DNA from: Lactobacillus sp. UCMA15818
GTDB lineage: Bacteria; Bacillota; Bacilli; Lactobacillales; Lactobacillaceae
Assembly (NCBI RefSeq): GCF_030400225.1
Contig: NZ_VJYB01000002.1
Coordinates: 128,207 to 192,206, forward strand
DNA length: 64,000 nucleotides
Direction: 5' to 3'
The notes under the pieces are model-generated. The model searched no databases. It saw nothing but the letters and a program-made list of their open reading frames with translations, and was not told the origin of the DNA. Positions within the stretch are counted from its first letter, which is position 1. The number at the start of each line of letters is the position of its first letter. Below are positions 35,475 to 44,422 of the stretch, one piece after another. The position numbers and the translations under genes are program-made.

Positions 35475-37601
35475 ATGAAAAATGGTTCTTTTTTAGAAAG
35501 TTTGTTGAGTAAAATAAAATATTTCTTCAAAAAAATGAATGAATGGTTAAAGAAGAAAGCTCGTCGATACCAGTTAATTCGCTGGATAATCATAGTTTGC
35601 TTGACATTATTTTTGATAATGAGTATTTATTTGGTCTTTATTGCCAAGACTGCGAATGTTGGTAATTTGAAAGATGAGTTGCAACAAACAACAGAAATAT
35701 ATGATCATTCAGGGAATAAAGCTGGATATTTGTATTCTCAGAAGGGAACCTGGGAGGATATTGATAATATCTCATCGAATATTACTGATGCTGTTTTGTC
35801 AACTGAAGATCGTAATTTTTATCATGAGTATGGTTTTTCATTCAAGGGTATCGGGCGAGCATCATTATTATTATTAAAAAATAAGATATTAGGCAGAAAT
35901 TATATTAGTGGTGGAGGCAGCACACTTACACAACAATTAGTAAAAAATGCGTTTCTATCACAAGAACAGACATTTTCTCGTAAAGCAAAAGAAATTTTTA
36001 TTTCAATGCAGGTTGAGAATGAGTATAGCAAAAAAGAAATTTTAGAAATGTATTTAAATAGTGCGTATTTTGGAAATGGTGTCTGGGGCGTGCAGGATGC
36101 TGCAGAAAAGTACTTTGGTGTTTCAGCAAAAAATGTGACTGTAGCGCAAGCTGCCACTTTGGCAGGAATGCTCACTAATCCGACAAAGTATAATCCAATT
36201 GATAATTTAACAAATGCAACCGAACGGCGAAATGTTGTTCTTGGGTTAATGGTGGAAAATAATAAAATTACACAAACGCAAGCAAATCAATATCAGAAGC
36301 TCGCAATGACTGTTAGTGATAATTATCAATATGAATCTGGTTATAAGTATCCATACTACTTTGATGCAGTAATTAGTGAGGCAATTAGCAAGTATGGATT
36401 GAGTGAAACTGAAATCATGAATGGTGGATATAAAATCTATACTTCATTGAATCAGACGTATCAGACAAAAATGCAAAGTAGTTTTGCTAATTCAACTCTG
36501 TTTCCATATAATGCAAGTGATGGTACCAAGGCGCAGGGTTCTTCAATCGCACTTAATCCGAATACTGGAGGAGTATTGGCACTTGTTGGCGGTAGAGAGG
36601 GAACCCATGTTTTTCGTGGATATAACAGGGCAACACAGCTAATTCGTTCACCGGGTTCTACAATCAAGCCGATTGCGGTATATACAACGGCATTGGAATC
36701 GGGGTACCATTATGATTCGATATTAAAAGACAAACTACGATCTTATGGAACTAATAAATATACTCCGCATAATATTGATAATGATTATGCAGGTAATATT
36801 ATGATGTATAAGGCTCTTGCGGAAAGTAGAAATGCTGCAACAGTTTGGCTGTTAAACAAGATAGGTGTTCAGAACGGATATAAAATGGTAAAAAAATTTG
36901 GTTTGGATGTTTCCAAAAGTGATGATAATTTAAGTCTAGCATTGGGTGGACTAACCAAAGGTGTGTCTCCATATCAGATGGCTGAAGCGTACACAACATT
37001 TGCCAATGGTGGTGTAAAGACTTCACCATATTTAATTACCAAGATAGTTGATGCCTCCGGTAAAACAATAGCAAAAAACAAAATGTCTTCAAAGCGGGTA
37101 ATCAGTAAGAAGACGTCAAATGAAATGACAAGTATGTTGATTGATGTATTTAATGATGGAACTGGGGTAAATGCCAAACCTGATGGATACACAATTGCCG
37201 GTAAAACTGGAACTACGAAGGCAGATTCTGGAACAGCTACTAGTGATAAGGATCATTGGTATATTGGATATACCCCAGATGTTGTTGTCGCAACATGGGT
37301 TGGGTTTGATTCATCAAAGTACAGTCTTGATAATGAAGGTACTCGTGGTGGATCTGCGTTATTTAAGAACGAGATGGAAAATATTTTACCATACACCGCC
37401 AAAACGTCATTTACAGTCAAGAGTGCGGCGGTTAGACTCGCAAATTCAAAGAGTAGCAGCTCTAGTTCTGCAAATAGCATCTGGAATGGTTTGAAAGATG
37501 CGGGAAATAGTGTTTCGAAATCAGCTAGCAGTCTAAAAGAAAAAGCTAGCGGACTATTTAGTGAGGGAAAAGAAAAAATTCAACAATGGTTTGGAAATTA
37601 A
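35475..37601 (+). CDS. Class A penicillin-binding protein (PBP1A/PbpF type)
   Basis: Bifunctional peptidoglycan synthase anchored by one N-terminal helix (about 34-57). The glycosyltransferase domain has the catalytic Glu111 in TEDRNFYHEYG and the GGSTLTQQLVKN block. The transpeptidase domain has the active-site SxxK at S395-K398 (SPGSTIKP), SRN (AESRNAATVW) and KTG at 577-579. A Ser-rich tail follows. It has 708 residues. The 101-bp gap after argR contains an AT-rich promoter-like region. Confidence 0.94.
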   Translation: MKNGSFLESLLSKIKYFFKKMNEWLKKKARRYQLIRWIIIVCLTLFLIMSIYLVFIAKTANVGNLKDELQQTTEIYDHSGNKAGYLYSQKGTWEDIDNISSNITDAVLSTEDRNFYHEYGFSFKGIGRASLLLLKNKILGRNYISGGGSTLTQQLVKNAFLSQEQTFSRKAKEIFISMQVENEYSKKEILEMYLNSAYFGNGVWGVQDAAEKYFGVSAKNVTVAQAATLAGMLTNPTKYNPIDNLTNATERRNVVLGLMVENNKITQTQANQYQKLAMTVSDNYQYESGYKYPYYFDAVISEAISKYGLSETEIMNGGYKIYTSLNQTYQTKMQSSFANSTLFPYNASDGTKAQGSSIALNPNTGGVLALVGGREGTHVFRGYNRATQLIRSPGSTIKPIAVYTTALESGYHYDSILKDKLRSYGTNKYTPHNIDNDYAGNIMMYKALAESRNAATVWLLNKIGVQNGYKMVKKFGLDVSKSDDNLSLALGGLTKGVSPYQMAEAYTTFANGGVKTSPYLITKIVDASGKTIAKNKMSSKRVISKKTSNEMTSMLIDVFNDGTGVNAKPDGYTIAGKTGTTKADSGTATSDKDHWYIGYTPDVVVATWVGFDSSKYSLDNEGTRGGSALFKNEMENILPYTAKTSFTVKSAAVRLANSKSSSSSSANSIWNGLKDAGNSVSKSASSLKEKASGLFSEGKEKIQQWFGN

Positions 37602-37674
37602 CTTATTAAAATATGGAGTTCTTATGAACTAAAATGGTACAATTAGCATGGTTATTAATAAAGGAGGCTATACT

Positions 37675-38013
37675 GTGATCAACATATATGATTCAGCAAA
37701 CCAATTAGAACAAGATTTAAGAAGTACACAAGAATACAAGGATTTAAAAACTGCATATGATGCGGTTAAAGCAGATGAGAGTGCTTATCAACAATTCAAA
37801 GAATTCCAAAAAGCTCAAATTGATTTTCAAAATAAGCAGATGCAAGGAAGCACGCAAGAAACTGATCTTGATAATATTAAGGAATTAGGAGCACAAGTTG
37901 AAAAAGTCAAAGTAATTATGAATTTGATGAATAAAGAAAGAGCACTAGCACAATTAATTGATGAAATCAATCAAATCATGTTCAAACCAGTAAGCGAGTT
38001 ATATCAAGGGTAG
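37675..38013 (+). CDS. yheA: YheA/YlbF-family protein (UPF0342)
   Basis: 112 residues, almost entirely helical (NQLEQDLRSTQEYKDLKTAYDAVKA...), the YlbF/YmcA fold. In Bacillus, YlbF and YmcA form the Y-complex that affects RNase Y and competence; YheA is a paralogue of unknown role. The GTG at 37675 has AAAGGAGG seven bases upstream, which decides the start. An extended -10 (TGGTACAAT, 37635-37643) lies upstream. The yhaO-yhaN-yhaM genes follow after a repeat-rich gap, as near yheA in other Firmicutes. Confidence 0.9.
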   Translation: MINIYDSANQLEQDLRSTQEYKDLKTAYDAVKADESAYQQFKEFQKAQIDFQNKQMQGSTQETDLDNIKELGAQVEKVKVIMNLMNKERALAQLIDEINQIMFKPVSELYQG

Positions 38014-38068
38014 AGGTTCCTTGAAAAGAGCATGACATGAGACGGCAAAGCTTAAATATTAATTTGGA

Positions 38069-38175
38069 ATTACGAACAATAATGTTTTTGCTGTGGGTAA
38101 TTTGAAGTTAGACGGAGAATTTTGACTTATGGAACACGTTTACACGGAATAAATAGAGAGCTTTTGATCCCAACC
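38069..38175 (+). repeat. Dispersed palindromic element, copy E, left part (interrupted)
   Basis: The full-length family flank is present (AATTACGAACAATAATG, GAAGTTAGACGGAGAATTTT, GACTTATGGAACACGTTTAC), but the hairpin is reduced to one arm, CTTTTGATCCCAACC. The sequence then changes abruptly into the TnpB tail at about 38176. A separate hairpin of the family resumes at 38375. Confidence 0.75.
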
Positions 38176-38259
38176 ACTTGGACTTGTCCTCAATGCCATA
38201 CACAGCTAGATAGAGATGTAAATGCAAGTAAAAATATATTAAAACTTGGTTTGGGCTAA
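38176..38259 (+). pseudogene. TnpB C-terminal remnant (zinc-ribbon end)
   Basis: The frame reads TWTCPQCHTQLDRDVNAS, then KNILKLGLG and stop. It contains the second CxxC of the TnpB zinc ribbon and the DRDxNAxxNI block. Only about 27 residues remain; the codons before 38176 belong to a palindromic repeat, so there is no start and no nuclease domain. The remnant is almost identical to bases 2-58. Confidence 0.85.
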
Positions 38260-38360
38260 ACCATAGTAAATAGAGTAAACCGCTGTCGAATACTGAAATG
38301 TATGAGATAAGTTATGCTTGTTCCTAGAAGCTCGGTACTTTAGTGCCGACGTAAGTCACA
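38260..38360 (+). mobile_element. IS200/IS605-type right end with candidate reRNA scaffold, copy 2 (orphan)
   Basis: Matches 59-159 except for two bases. The terminal hairpin CGGTAC-TTTA-GTGCCG (38333-38348) is better paired than in copy 1, having one wobble pair. The identity between the copies stops after TAAGTCACA, the probable element end. With no tnpB in front, this is either decay or a solo guide-RNA scaffold that a TnpB from elsewhere could use. Confidence 0.65.
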
Positions 38361-38374
38361 TGTAATCAGTGATG

Positions 38375-38416
38375 AGGGGCTAGGACAAAATATAACTTTT
38401 GACCCAACCCTTTTTA
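38375..38416 (+). repeat. Hairpin of the palindromic family, copy E, right part
   Basis: An imperfect hairpin AGGGGCTAGGACAAAA...CTTTTGACCCAACCCTTTTT. It may terminate transcripts from yheA or from the right-end copy. Confidence 0.65.
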
Positions 38417-38442
38417 TTTGTTCGAAATAAGAGGTGATTAAC

Positions 38443-39645
38443 TTGAAATTTATTCATTGTGCTGACTTACATCTTGGTAGTTCTTTTGAAGGATTAAATG
38501 GGATTAATGATTCACAACTGAAAATCTTGGCAGCTTCTGGAATAAACGCACTCACAAAGATGATTGAGGTAGCTATAACAGAAAAAGTTGATTTTATATT
38601 ATTTGCAGGTGATATTTTCGATGGTCACCAAATTAATTTATCCTTACAACTTAAACTTAAAACCCTTTTTGAAGAACTACGGAGACATGATATTTATGTA
38701 TTTATGGCATTTGGAAATCATGATTTTCAAGATTTAGATAAAGTTAATTTTTATTTTCCAGAAAATGTTTATATTTTCCCAAATCAAGTAACAACAAAGA
38801 AGATAGTAATTGCAAATGACGAAATTGCTGTAACTGGCTTCAGCTATGGCGAGCGCTGGGTAAAAAATAAGGTTGTAAACTATCCTAGACATCTTGATGT
38901 GAAGTGGCACATAGGAATGCTACATGGTGCTGCAATAGAGGATGATAGCTTACAAAATTATGCACCATTTCAACTAAGTGAGCTGTTAAGCAAAAATTAT
39001 GATTACTGGGCTCTAGGACATATCCATCATCGACAGATACTCAATGAAAAGCCACCCATCCTTTATGCTGGTTCACTTCAAGGGAGAAATAGCAAAGAAA
39101 CTGGGACAAAAGGCTTTTACATAGTTGAAGCAAGAAATGGGCAACTTTGTCCAGAATTTAGAGAAATTGCGGGGCTTGAATGGTTAAATATAGATAAACA
39201 TATTTTACAGGTACAAAGATATGCAAATATAGAAACAGAGCTAGCACAAGAAATAGAGCATAAAGTAAGTAGAATTAAGAAACTAGTAGTAGTTAGTATT
39301 AATCTAAAGATAGATACTAAGAATAAAGAATTATTGACCAATCTTCAAAATGAATATCTTTTGCGTACTTTAAGAAGGGGTACAAGCCAAGGAGTTTTTA
39401 TTCGAAAAATAAATTATAATATAGGTTCTGTTGTCGAGCCTATTCGATTGGACCAAAGTGCTTTAGAAAAAGCCAAAGATAGCGTATTTAGGAAAGAAGC
39501 AGTCGATGATTTGCTAGGTAAGTTAAAAGAATTTGAATTTATTGACGATCATTTCAAAGATGAAGATGTAATCAAGGAAATTTTTGAAAAAGCAAAGTTA
39601 AATTTGATTGAGGATGTTGATGGCTATGAAGATTTTGGAAGCTAA
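38443..39645 (+). CDS. yhaO: DNA repair exonuclease YhaO (Mre11/SbcD-like)
   Basis: Metallophosphoesterase of the SbcD/Mre11 type. The metal motifs are HCADLHLGS (residues 5-13), AGDIFDG, GNHDF, a His in MLHGAAIED and GHIHH. The family works with the SMC-like YhaN in DNA end processing. It has 400 residues. The TTG at 38443 gives the family start MKFIHCADLHLGS and has GAGGTG upstream; a GTG at 38434 overlaps that site. It overlaps yhaN by 26 bases. Confidence 0.92.
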   Translation: MKFIHCADLHLGSSFEGLNGINDSQLKILAASGINALTKMIEVAITEKVDFILFAGDIFDGHQINLSLQLKLKTLFEELRRHDIYVFMAFGNHDFQDLDKVNFYFPENVYIFPNQVTTKKIVIANDEIAVTGFSYGERWVKNKVVNYPRHLDVKWHIGMLHGAAIEDDSLQNYAPFQLSELLSKNYDYWALGHIHHRQILNEKPPILYAGSLQGRNSKETGTKGFYIVEARNGQLCPEFREIAGLEWLNIDKHILQVQRYANIETELAQEIEHKVSRIKKLVVVSINLKIDTKNKELLTNLQNEYLLRTLRRGTSQGVFIRKINYNIGSVVEPIRLDQSALEKAKDSVFRKEAVDDLLGKLKEFEFIDDHFKDEDVIKEIFEKAKLNLIEDVDGYEDFGS

Positions 39646-41851
39646 TATTTACGGATATGGGCACTTTGTTGATCGTCATTTTGATATTGCAAATAATTTC
39701 CAAGTTATTACTGGTGAAAATGAGTCTGGTAAATCTACTTTCAAGTCGTTTATTAGTTCAATTTTATTTGGATTTCCAACTAAACGTGAAAAAGGAGAGA
39801 ATTATACACCTAAAAAGGGAAGTATCTATGGTGGCAACTTAGTAATTTTGCAGCAGGGGCAAAATTACTTAATTGAACGTGTTAGTAATGATAAGGGTAA
39901 TATTTTATCAATAATAAATAAAAAAAATGGCGAAAAGGTTCCAGAAGGTTTATTAACAAAATGGCTATCAGAAATTGATAAACAGCTATTTAATGATATT
40001 TATGCTGTAAATCAAACTGGGTTACATGCAATATTAGACTTAAAACCTGAGGAAATTGAGAAGAACTTTTATAGTATCGCAACCAGTGGCAGCCAAGAAG
40101 TTTTTGAGATACAAAAAAGAGTTATGAAAGCAGCTGGACAGTTGTATAAGCCTAATGGTAGAGTTCCAAGGCTTAATGTAATGCTGAAGGAGTATGGCAA
40201 GCAGGAAAAAGACCTACAGCATTTAATTAATAGAATGGATGATTCTAAGAACCTTGAGGAAAAAATTGAGGAGTTAAAAGAACAAAATACTGCATTTTTG
40301 CAAGAAAAAAGGCAATTTGAACAGAAGCTATTGGAACTGCAGCAGTTAAGTGCTGCATGGAACTCATATCAAGAGCTGCTTAGTACCTCACAAAAGATTT
40401 CAGATGATAAGGTGAAGGTTACGTTAGCAACGTTTGACAAGATACAACTTCAAAATAATAAAATCAGCGCAATTGAAGAAAATCTCAGCAGTTTAGAAAA
40501 ACAAATGACACATATAAAATTGCAATTAGAAGAAAAAGATTTCACTAATTTGGATTTCTATTTACAAAATAAAGTAAACTTTGATAAATTATTTACATTG
40601 CTGAATTCTTCAGAAGATCAGCCTAAGCAACAAGCGACAAATAATATCGAGGTATTAAGTAGACGCAATAAAGGTTCAAAAAAGAGTGAAGTTAGTATGG
40701 TATTTCTCGGTATACTTGGAATATCTATTTTAGTATTATTTTTTATTTCTAATATGGTGCTAAAAAGCATTGGATTAGTAGGAATTGTTGCTGGTATATA
40801 CGTTTTTAGCAAAACAAACAAAAAAAATTATAATGTCACGATCGAGCCAGTTTCGAAGCATGTTAACTTTGATTTCTGCAAAGAAGAATTGGGACTTTCT
40901 GATGATTACGCTGATAATTTGAAGCGAATCTTTAACTTTCAAATTCAAATGAAAAAACAGCAAAGTTGTAAGGATGAGTATGAATCAAAAAAAAGGTTTT
41001 TAAGTCAAGAGCGAAGTGATAAGCTATCTAATTTAAGGCAAGAACAAATTCAATTTGATACTCAGCTTGAAAAACTCGGGTTCGATAGTTTTGTAAGTCT
41101 AAGAGATACATATTTTCAACAGCAGGATCAAATTGAAACAGAAAGTAAGCTGCACGGCTTAAGGTCACAACTTTCAAGTAATATTATTAAAAAATTAGCG
41201 AATTATTCAAGTAGGAATGAGATTGAAGAAAGAAGAGTTCATGTCAGCGATGAATTTGATCTGCGAAAAGCTGAAGCCGAGAAGAAGCTTGAGCAAATAA
41301 TAAGTTATAAAATTCAATTGAAAAAGATTGGAGATTCAAGTGAGATAGCTATTTTACGGCAAGAAGCAGCCAATCAAAGAGCGCAAATTAATACAAAAAT
41401 TGAAGAGTGGCTGGCGCTATCTCTCACTGATAGATGGTTGGAAAATTATCTAAGCAAGTTATCAAAACACAGATTACCACAGGTTGTTGAGCTTGCCACT
41501 TATTTTTTTGAGAGATTAACTAGAGGCCATTTTACTAGTATCATTTTAGAAGAAAATCAGTTCTCTTTGAAAACGGTTGATAATCAAAACTTTAAGGTTG
41601 TGGAGCTATCAAGGGCAACGGCAGAACAATTATATTTATCTTTGCGGTTAGCATTTGTAGTTACGTTTAACAAGAAGATTGGGTTACCAATTATAATAGA
41701 TGACGGATTTGTGAATTTTGATAGAAATCGTAAAGTCCAAATTATTGATTTATTGTCAGAAATAAGTAATGAAACACAAATATTATGTTTTACAGTCGAT
41801 ATTTCTGTTCTATGTGATAAGGTAAGTAACAAAGGAATCTTGGTTATTTAG
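39620..41851 (+). CDS. yhaN: SMC-like ATPase YhaN (AAA family)
   Basis: SbcC/Rad50-like partner of YhaO. Walker A GENESGKST is close to the N-terminus, long coiled coils (about 180-300 and 430-560) flank a hydrophobic hairpin (about 355-395, two helices) unusual for Rad50 but typical of YhaN, and the C-terminal ATPase half has LSRATAEQLYLSLRLAF and the Walker B-like PIIIDDGFVNFD. The start is uncertain among ATGs 39614, 39620 and 39626; 39620 is six bases from GAGG and gives 743 residues. Confidence 0.9.
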   Translation: MAMKILEANIYGYGHFVDRHFDIANNFQVITGENESGKSTFKSFISSILFGFPTKREKGENYTPKKGSIYGGNLVILQQGQNYLIERVSNDKGNILSIINKKNGEKVPEGLLTKWLSEIDKQLFNDIYAVNQTGLHAILDLKPEEIEKNFYSIATSGSQEVFEIQKRVMKAAGQLYKPNGRVPRLNVMLKEYGKQEKDLQHLINRMDDSKNLEEKIEELKEQNTAFLQEKRQFEQKLLELQQLSAAWNSYQELLSTSQKISDDKVKVTLATFDKIQLQNNKISAIEENLSSLEKQMTHIKLQLEEKDFTNLDFYLQNKVNFDKLFTLLNSSEDQPKQQATNNIEVLSRRNKGSKKSEVSMVFLGILGISILVLFFISNMVLKSIGLVGIVAGIYVFSKTNKKNYNVTIEPVSKHVNFDFCKEELGLSDDYADNLKRIFNFQIQMKKQQSCKDEYESKKRFLSQERSDKLSNLRQEQIQFDTQLEKLGFDSFVSLRDTYFQQQDQIETESKLHGLRSQLSSNIIKKLANYSSRNEIEERRVHVSDEFDLRKAEAEKKLEQIISYKIQLKKIGDSSEIAILRQEAANQRAQINTKIEEWLALSLTDRWLENYLSKLSKHRLPQVVELATYFFERLTRGHFTSIILEENQFSLKTVDNQNFKVVELSRATAEQLYLSLRLAFVVTFNKKIGLPIIIDDGFVNFDRNRKVQIIDLLSEISNETQILCFTVDISVLCDKVSNKGILVI

Positions 41852-41873
41852 AAGATAAAGGGGCGGATTAAAT

Positions 41874-42830
41874 TTGAGTCAAAAAAAAATATATGACTAC
41901 GCGGTAGATGAAAGCATAGAATTATTCATGTTAGTAAAGTCTGCAGATGTTAGAATTGCAAAGAATGGTAATAAATTTATTGCGTTTATGTTTGCCGACA
42001 GCTCAGGTGAAATAAGTGCAAAGTTCTGGGATGCATCTGATGATGATGTTACCTCATTTGTACCAGGGAAAATAGTTTTTGTTAAAGGTAAGCGAGAAGT
42101 CTATCAAGGGAATCCTCAGGTCAAGATATTCAAGATGCGATTGGCAACTGAGCAAGAGCCAAACGATGCCAATGCGTTTGTAAAAAAAGCTCCTATTCCT
42201 GTGGATGAGATGGCAGATGAATTTAATGCAGCACTTTTTGAAATTACTAATGCGAATTGGAATCGGATAGTAAGGTACCTCCTAACTGAATATCACAATC
42301 AATTTTACAGTTATCCTGCAGCCAAAAAAAATCACCATGCATTTGCTGGGGGACTTGCTTTTCATACGTTATCAATGTTGCGTTTAGCACATGCAGTTGT
42401 TAAGGAATACGAGGATATCAATGCGCCATTATTGTATGCAGGTACAATTTTGCACGATTTGGGCAAGGTGATTGAATTATCTGGGCCAATAGCAACACAA
42501 TATACTATAGCAGGTAATTTACTGGGGCATATTGTGCTTATTGATGAACAAATTGTCAAAGCAGCAGATAAGTTGAAAATTGATCTTGAGAGCGAAGATA
42601 TGATTCTGCTACGGCACATGATATTATCACATCACGGTTTGTTGGAATATGGATCACCGGTGCGACCGCATATTTTGGAAGCCGAAGTATTGCATCAAAT
42701 TGATCAACTGGATGCCTCTATTCAGATGTTAAGGGGAACGCTTGAGCATACTGAACCTGGAACATTTTCTGAGAGAATTTTTGGGATGGATGGAAGAAAC
42801 TTTTATCGTGCTACTGAAGATAAAGATTGA
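41874..42830 (+). CDS. yhaM: 3'-5' exoribonuclease YhaM
   Basis: Exonuclease acting on RNA and single-stranded DNA. The N-terminal OB-fold (KFIAFMFADSSGEISAKFWDAS...) is followed by an HD domain with HHAFAGGLAFHTLSM, ILHDLGKV and the later LSHHG and RPHILEAEVLHQIDQLD blocks. It has 318 residues. The TTG start at 41874 follows AAGGGGCGG. It closes the yhaO-yhaN-yhaM operon. Confidence 0.94.
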   Translation: MSQKKIYDYAVDESIELFMLVKSADVRIAKNGNKFIAFMFADSSGEISAKFWDASDDDVTSFVPGKIVFVKGKREVYQGNPQVKIFKMRLATEQEPNDANAFVKKAPIPVDEMADEFNAALFEITNANWNRIVRYLLTEYHNQFYSYPAAKKNHHAFAGGLAFHTLSMLRLAHAVVKEYEDINAPLLYAGTILHDLGKVIELSGPIATQYTIAGNLLGHIVLIDEQIVKAADKLKIDLESEDMILLRHMILSHHGLLEYGSPVRPHILEAEVLHQIDQLDASIQMLRGTLEHTEPGTFSERIFGMDGRNFYRATEDKD

Positions 42831-43112
42831 TTAGTTAAGTGATATACTTCACAACATAAAAGCAGTAAAAGTCTAAGTTCCTTTTACTACCAATAACGAG
42901 CAAATCTGATCCTGCATAGAATTTACAGTATAGAATCTGTTCTACAATATCTATTGCTGGCAATAGATTATCATATCTGAAACCTATTAATAGGAAAAAG
43001 TATACAGCCTAAAAGTCTTACTCTTGTTTGAGTGGGACCTATTTTTGCAGTATAAAATCCTCACTTAAAGAAATAAAATATTGTTTTGTAATACACGCGT
43101 TATAGTTTTGGT
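42831..43112. other. Non-coding stretch after yhaM with two hairpins
   Basis: No gene seen. ATCTATTG-CTGG-CAATAGAT (42949-42968) is a clean 8-bp hairpin without a T-run. GTCTTACTC...GAGTGGGAC (43015-43038, two wobble pairs) is followed by CTATTTTTG and is a plausible terminator for the yhaM operon. The distance of about 185 bases from the yhaM stop leaves room for a long 3' UTR or a small RNA. Confidence 0.45.
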
Positions 43113-43174
43113 AAAATAAAAAAGTTTCAAAAGCTGATGCACAAATAGTGCACATATAACTCTTGAAACTCTTT
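43113..43174 (-). terminator. Terminator of tRNA-Leu (minus strand)
   Basis: Read on the minus strand, AGTTTCAA (43170-43163) pairs with TTGAAACT (43130-43123), with an inner TGTGCA-type hairpin, followed by TTTTTTATTTT. Confidence 0.7.
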
Positions 43175-43190
43175 AAATTAGCATCTTTTA

Positions 43191-43274
43191 TGCCCTCGGC
43201 AGGAGTCGAACCTGTACTTGGAAACCCAAACAGCGACCTGAACGCTGCGCGTCTGCCAATTCCGCCACGAGGGC
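43191..43274 (-). tRNA. tRNA-Leu (anticodon CAG)
   Basis: 84 bases. The acceptor stem GCCCTCG/CGAGGGC is perfect, and the D-arm reads TGGCGGAATTGGCAGACGC. The anticodon stem CAGCG/CGCTG encloses loop TTCAGGT with anticodon CAG. A class II long variable arm (TTTGGGTTTCCAAG) and a T-arm with GGTTCGACTCC follow. Discriminator A; the CCA end is not encoded. On the minus strand TATAAT (43301-43296) lies about 22 bases upstream. Confidence 0.95.
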
Positions 43275-43455
43275 AATGAATGATAACACCTAAATATTAT
43301 ACAACAGACTTATATTAAATAAAAGGGAAAAAACGAAACACTTGCATACTATCCAAATAACATTTAAAATTAAGTGAAGAAAGCGTAATCACTTACATGT
43401 CGAAGTTTAAGATTGCTTAATGAATAGATAGTCAGAGTAAAAAGTTATAATATAA

Positions 43456-43464
43456 TGTTATAAT
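43456..43464 (+). promoter_or_regulatory. Extended -10 promoter of the universal stress gene
   Basis: TGTTATAAT, the same extended -10 as before spx, 27 bases upstream of the start. Confidence 0.55.
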
Positions 43465-43490
43465 AACGTGGGAAGTAAGGGGTGATCTCA

Positions 43491-43940
43491 ATGGAACAAA
43501 AATATCGTAGTATTCTAGTTCCCGTTGATGGGTCAAAAAATGCAGAGAAGGCATTGAAGAAAGCGATTGAAATAGCTAAAAGAAATAATGGACGAATCGA
43601 AGTCTTGAACGTGATTGATACAAAACAATTTACGAACAACTTTGGTGGAATTATTAGTATGTCAGGTGACATTATTTATTCTACTTTTGAAGCAGTACAG
43701 CAATATCTTGAAAAATTAAAAGAAAGTATTGTGCAGGAAGAAAGTTTTGCTAATGTTGGTGTTCATGCAAGATTTGGTTCTCCAAGAGTTGTGATTGCTC
43801 GTGACTTTGTAGAAGATTATCCAATTGATTTAATCATCCTGGGGAAAACAGGAATGTCAGCGGTTGGCCGAATATTCGTGGGTTCTGTGACAGATGGTGT
43901 TGTCAGGACTGCAAAGTGTGATGTATTGGTTGTAGGCTGA
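43491..43940 (+). CDS. Universal stress protein (UspA family)
   Basis: 149-residue single-domain Usp with an alpha/beta fold. It has the ATP-binding pattern G-2x-G-9x-G-S/T (LGKTGMSAVGRIFVGSVT) and the N-terminal ILVPVDGSKNAEKAL, so it is probably of the nucleotide-binding type. The ATG at 43491 follows AAGGGGTG; a GTG at 43482 overlaps that site. A small membrane protein gene follows within about 16 bases. Confidence 0.93.
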   Translation: MEQKYRSILVPVDGSKNAEKALKKAIEIAKRNNGRIEVLNVIDTKQFTNNFGGIISMSGDIIYSTFEAVQQYLEKLKESIVQEESFANVGVHARFGSPRVVIARDFVEDYPIDLIILGKTGMSAVGRIFVGSVTDGVVRTAKCDVLVVG

Positions 43941-43956
43941 AAGCGAGGTAATGATG

Positions 43957-44289
43957 ATGTCAACATTAGAAATGATTGCTTTAGTTAGTTTAATATTACT
44001 AATGGCGTATAACATTAGGCTGGGTCTAGTGGTCAAGAAACTGCGTGATAAGTTGAGTAAGGGTAAAGAGATTGAACTTACGGAATCTACTAATAAAGAA
44101 ATTGTTGATGCGATAAAGGCAAGAAAAAAATGGACAGTCTTGAGCCAATGCTTATTTTGGATATCGATTGTTATGATGTTATATGGGTCAATGGGACTAT
44201 TGATTTATTTTCTAGATTTGTATACTATTGCAGTGATTTATATAAATCTGGTAAATCGGAAGGTCTTTACAGAACTTATAAAGTTGTAA
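43957..44289 (+). CDS. Small membrane protein of unknown function
   Basis: About 110 residues with an N-terminal helix (TLEMIALVSLILLMAY), a short Lys/Glu-rich cytoplasmic segment (VVKKLRDKLSKGKEIEL), and one or two helices later (SQCLFWISIVMMLYG, GLLIYFLDLYTIAVIYI). Three ATGs in a row (43951, 43954, 43957) follow GAGG; the third has the best spacing. It is likely co-transcribed with the upstream stress gene. No family recognised. Confidence 0.65.
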   Translation: MSTLEMIALVSLILLMAYNIRLGLVVKKLRDKLSKGKEIELTESTNKEIVDAIKARKKWTVLSQCLFWISIVMMLYGSMGLLIYFLDLYTIAVIYINLVNRKVFTELIKL

Positions 44290-44311
44290 ATTTAGGGTAA
44301 GTAAGGAAAAT

Positions 44312-44347
44312 AAAGCTGGGGTGATTTTCTTAACCTTGGCTTTTTTT
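44312..44347 (+). terminator. Rho-independent terminator
   Basis: AAAGCTGGGGT (44312-44322) pairs with ACCTTGGCTTT (44333-44343) through three wobble pairs, followed by T-rich sequence. It ends the stress-protein transcript. Confidence 0.7.
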
Positions 44348-44422
44348 CTGAAATAAATTTTATGTTTGAGAGATGTTTTAGAGTTAGGCATTAAAAGGAT
44401 AAGATGAATTGAGGAATGGTAG

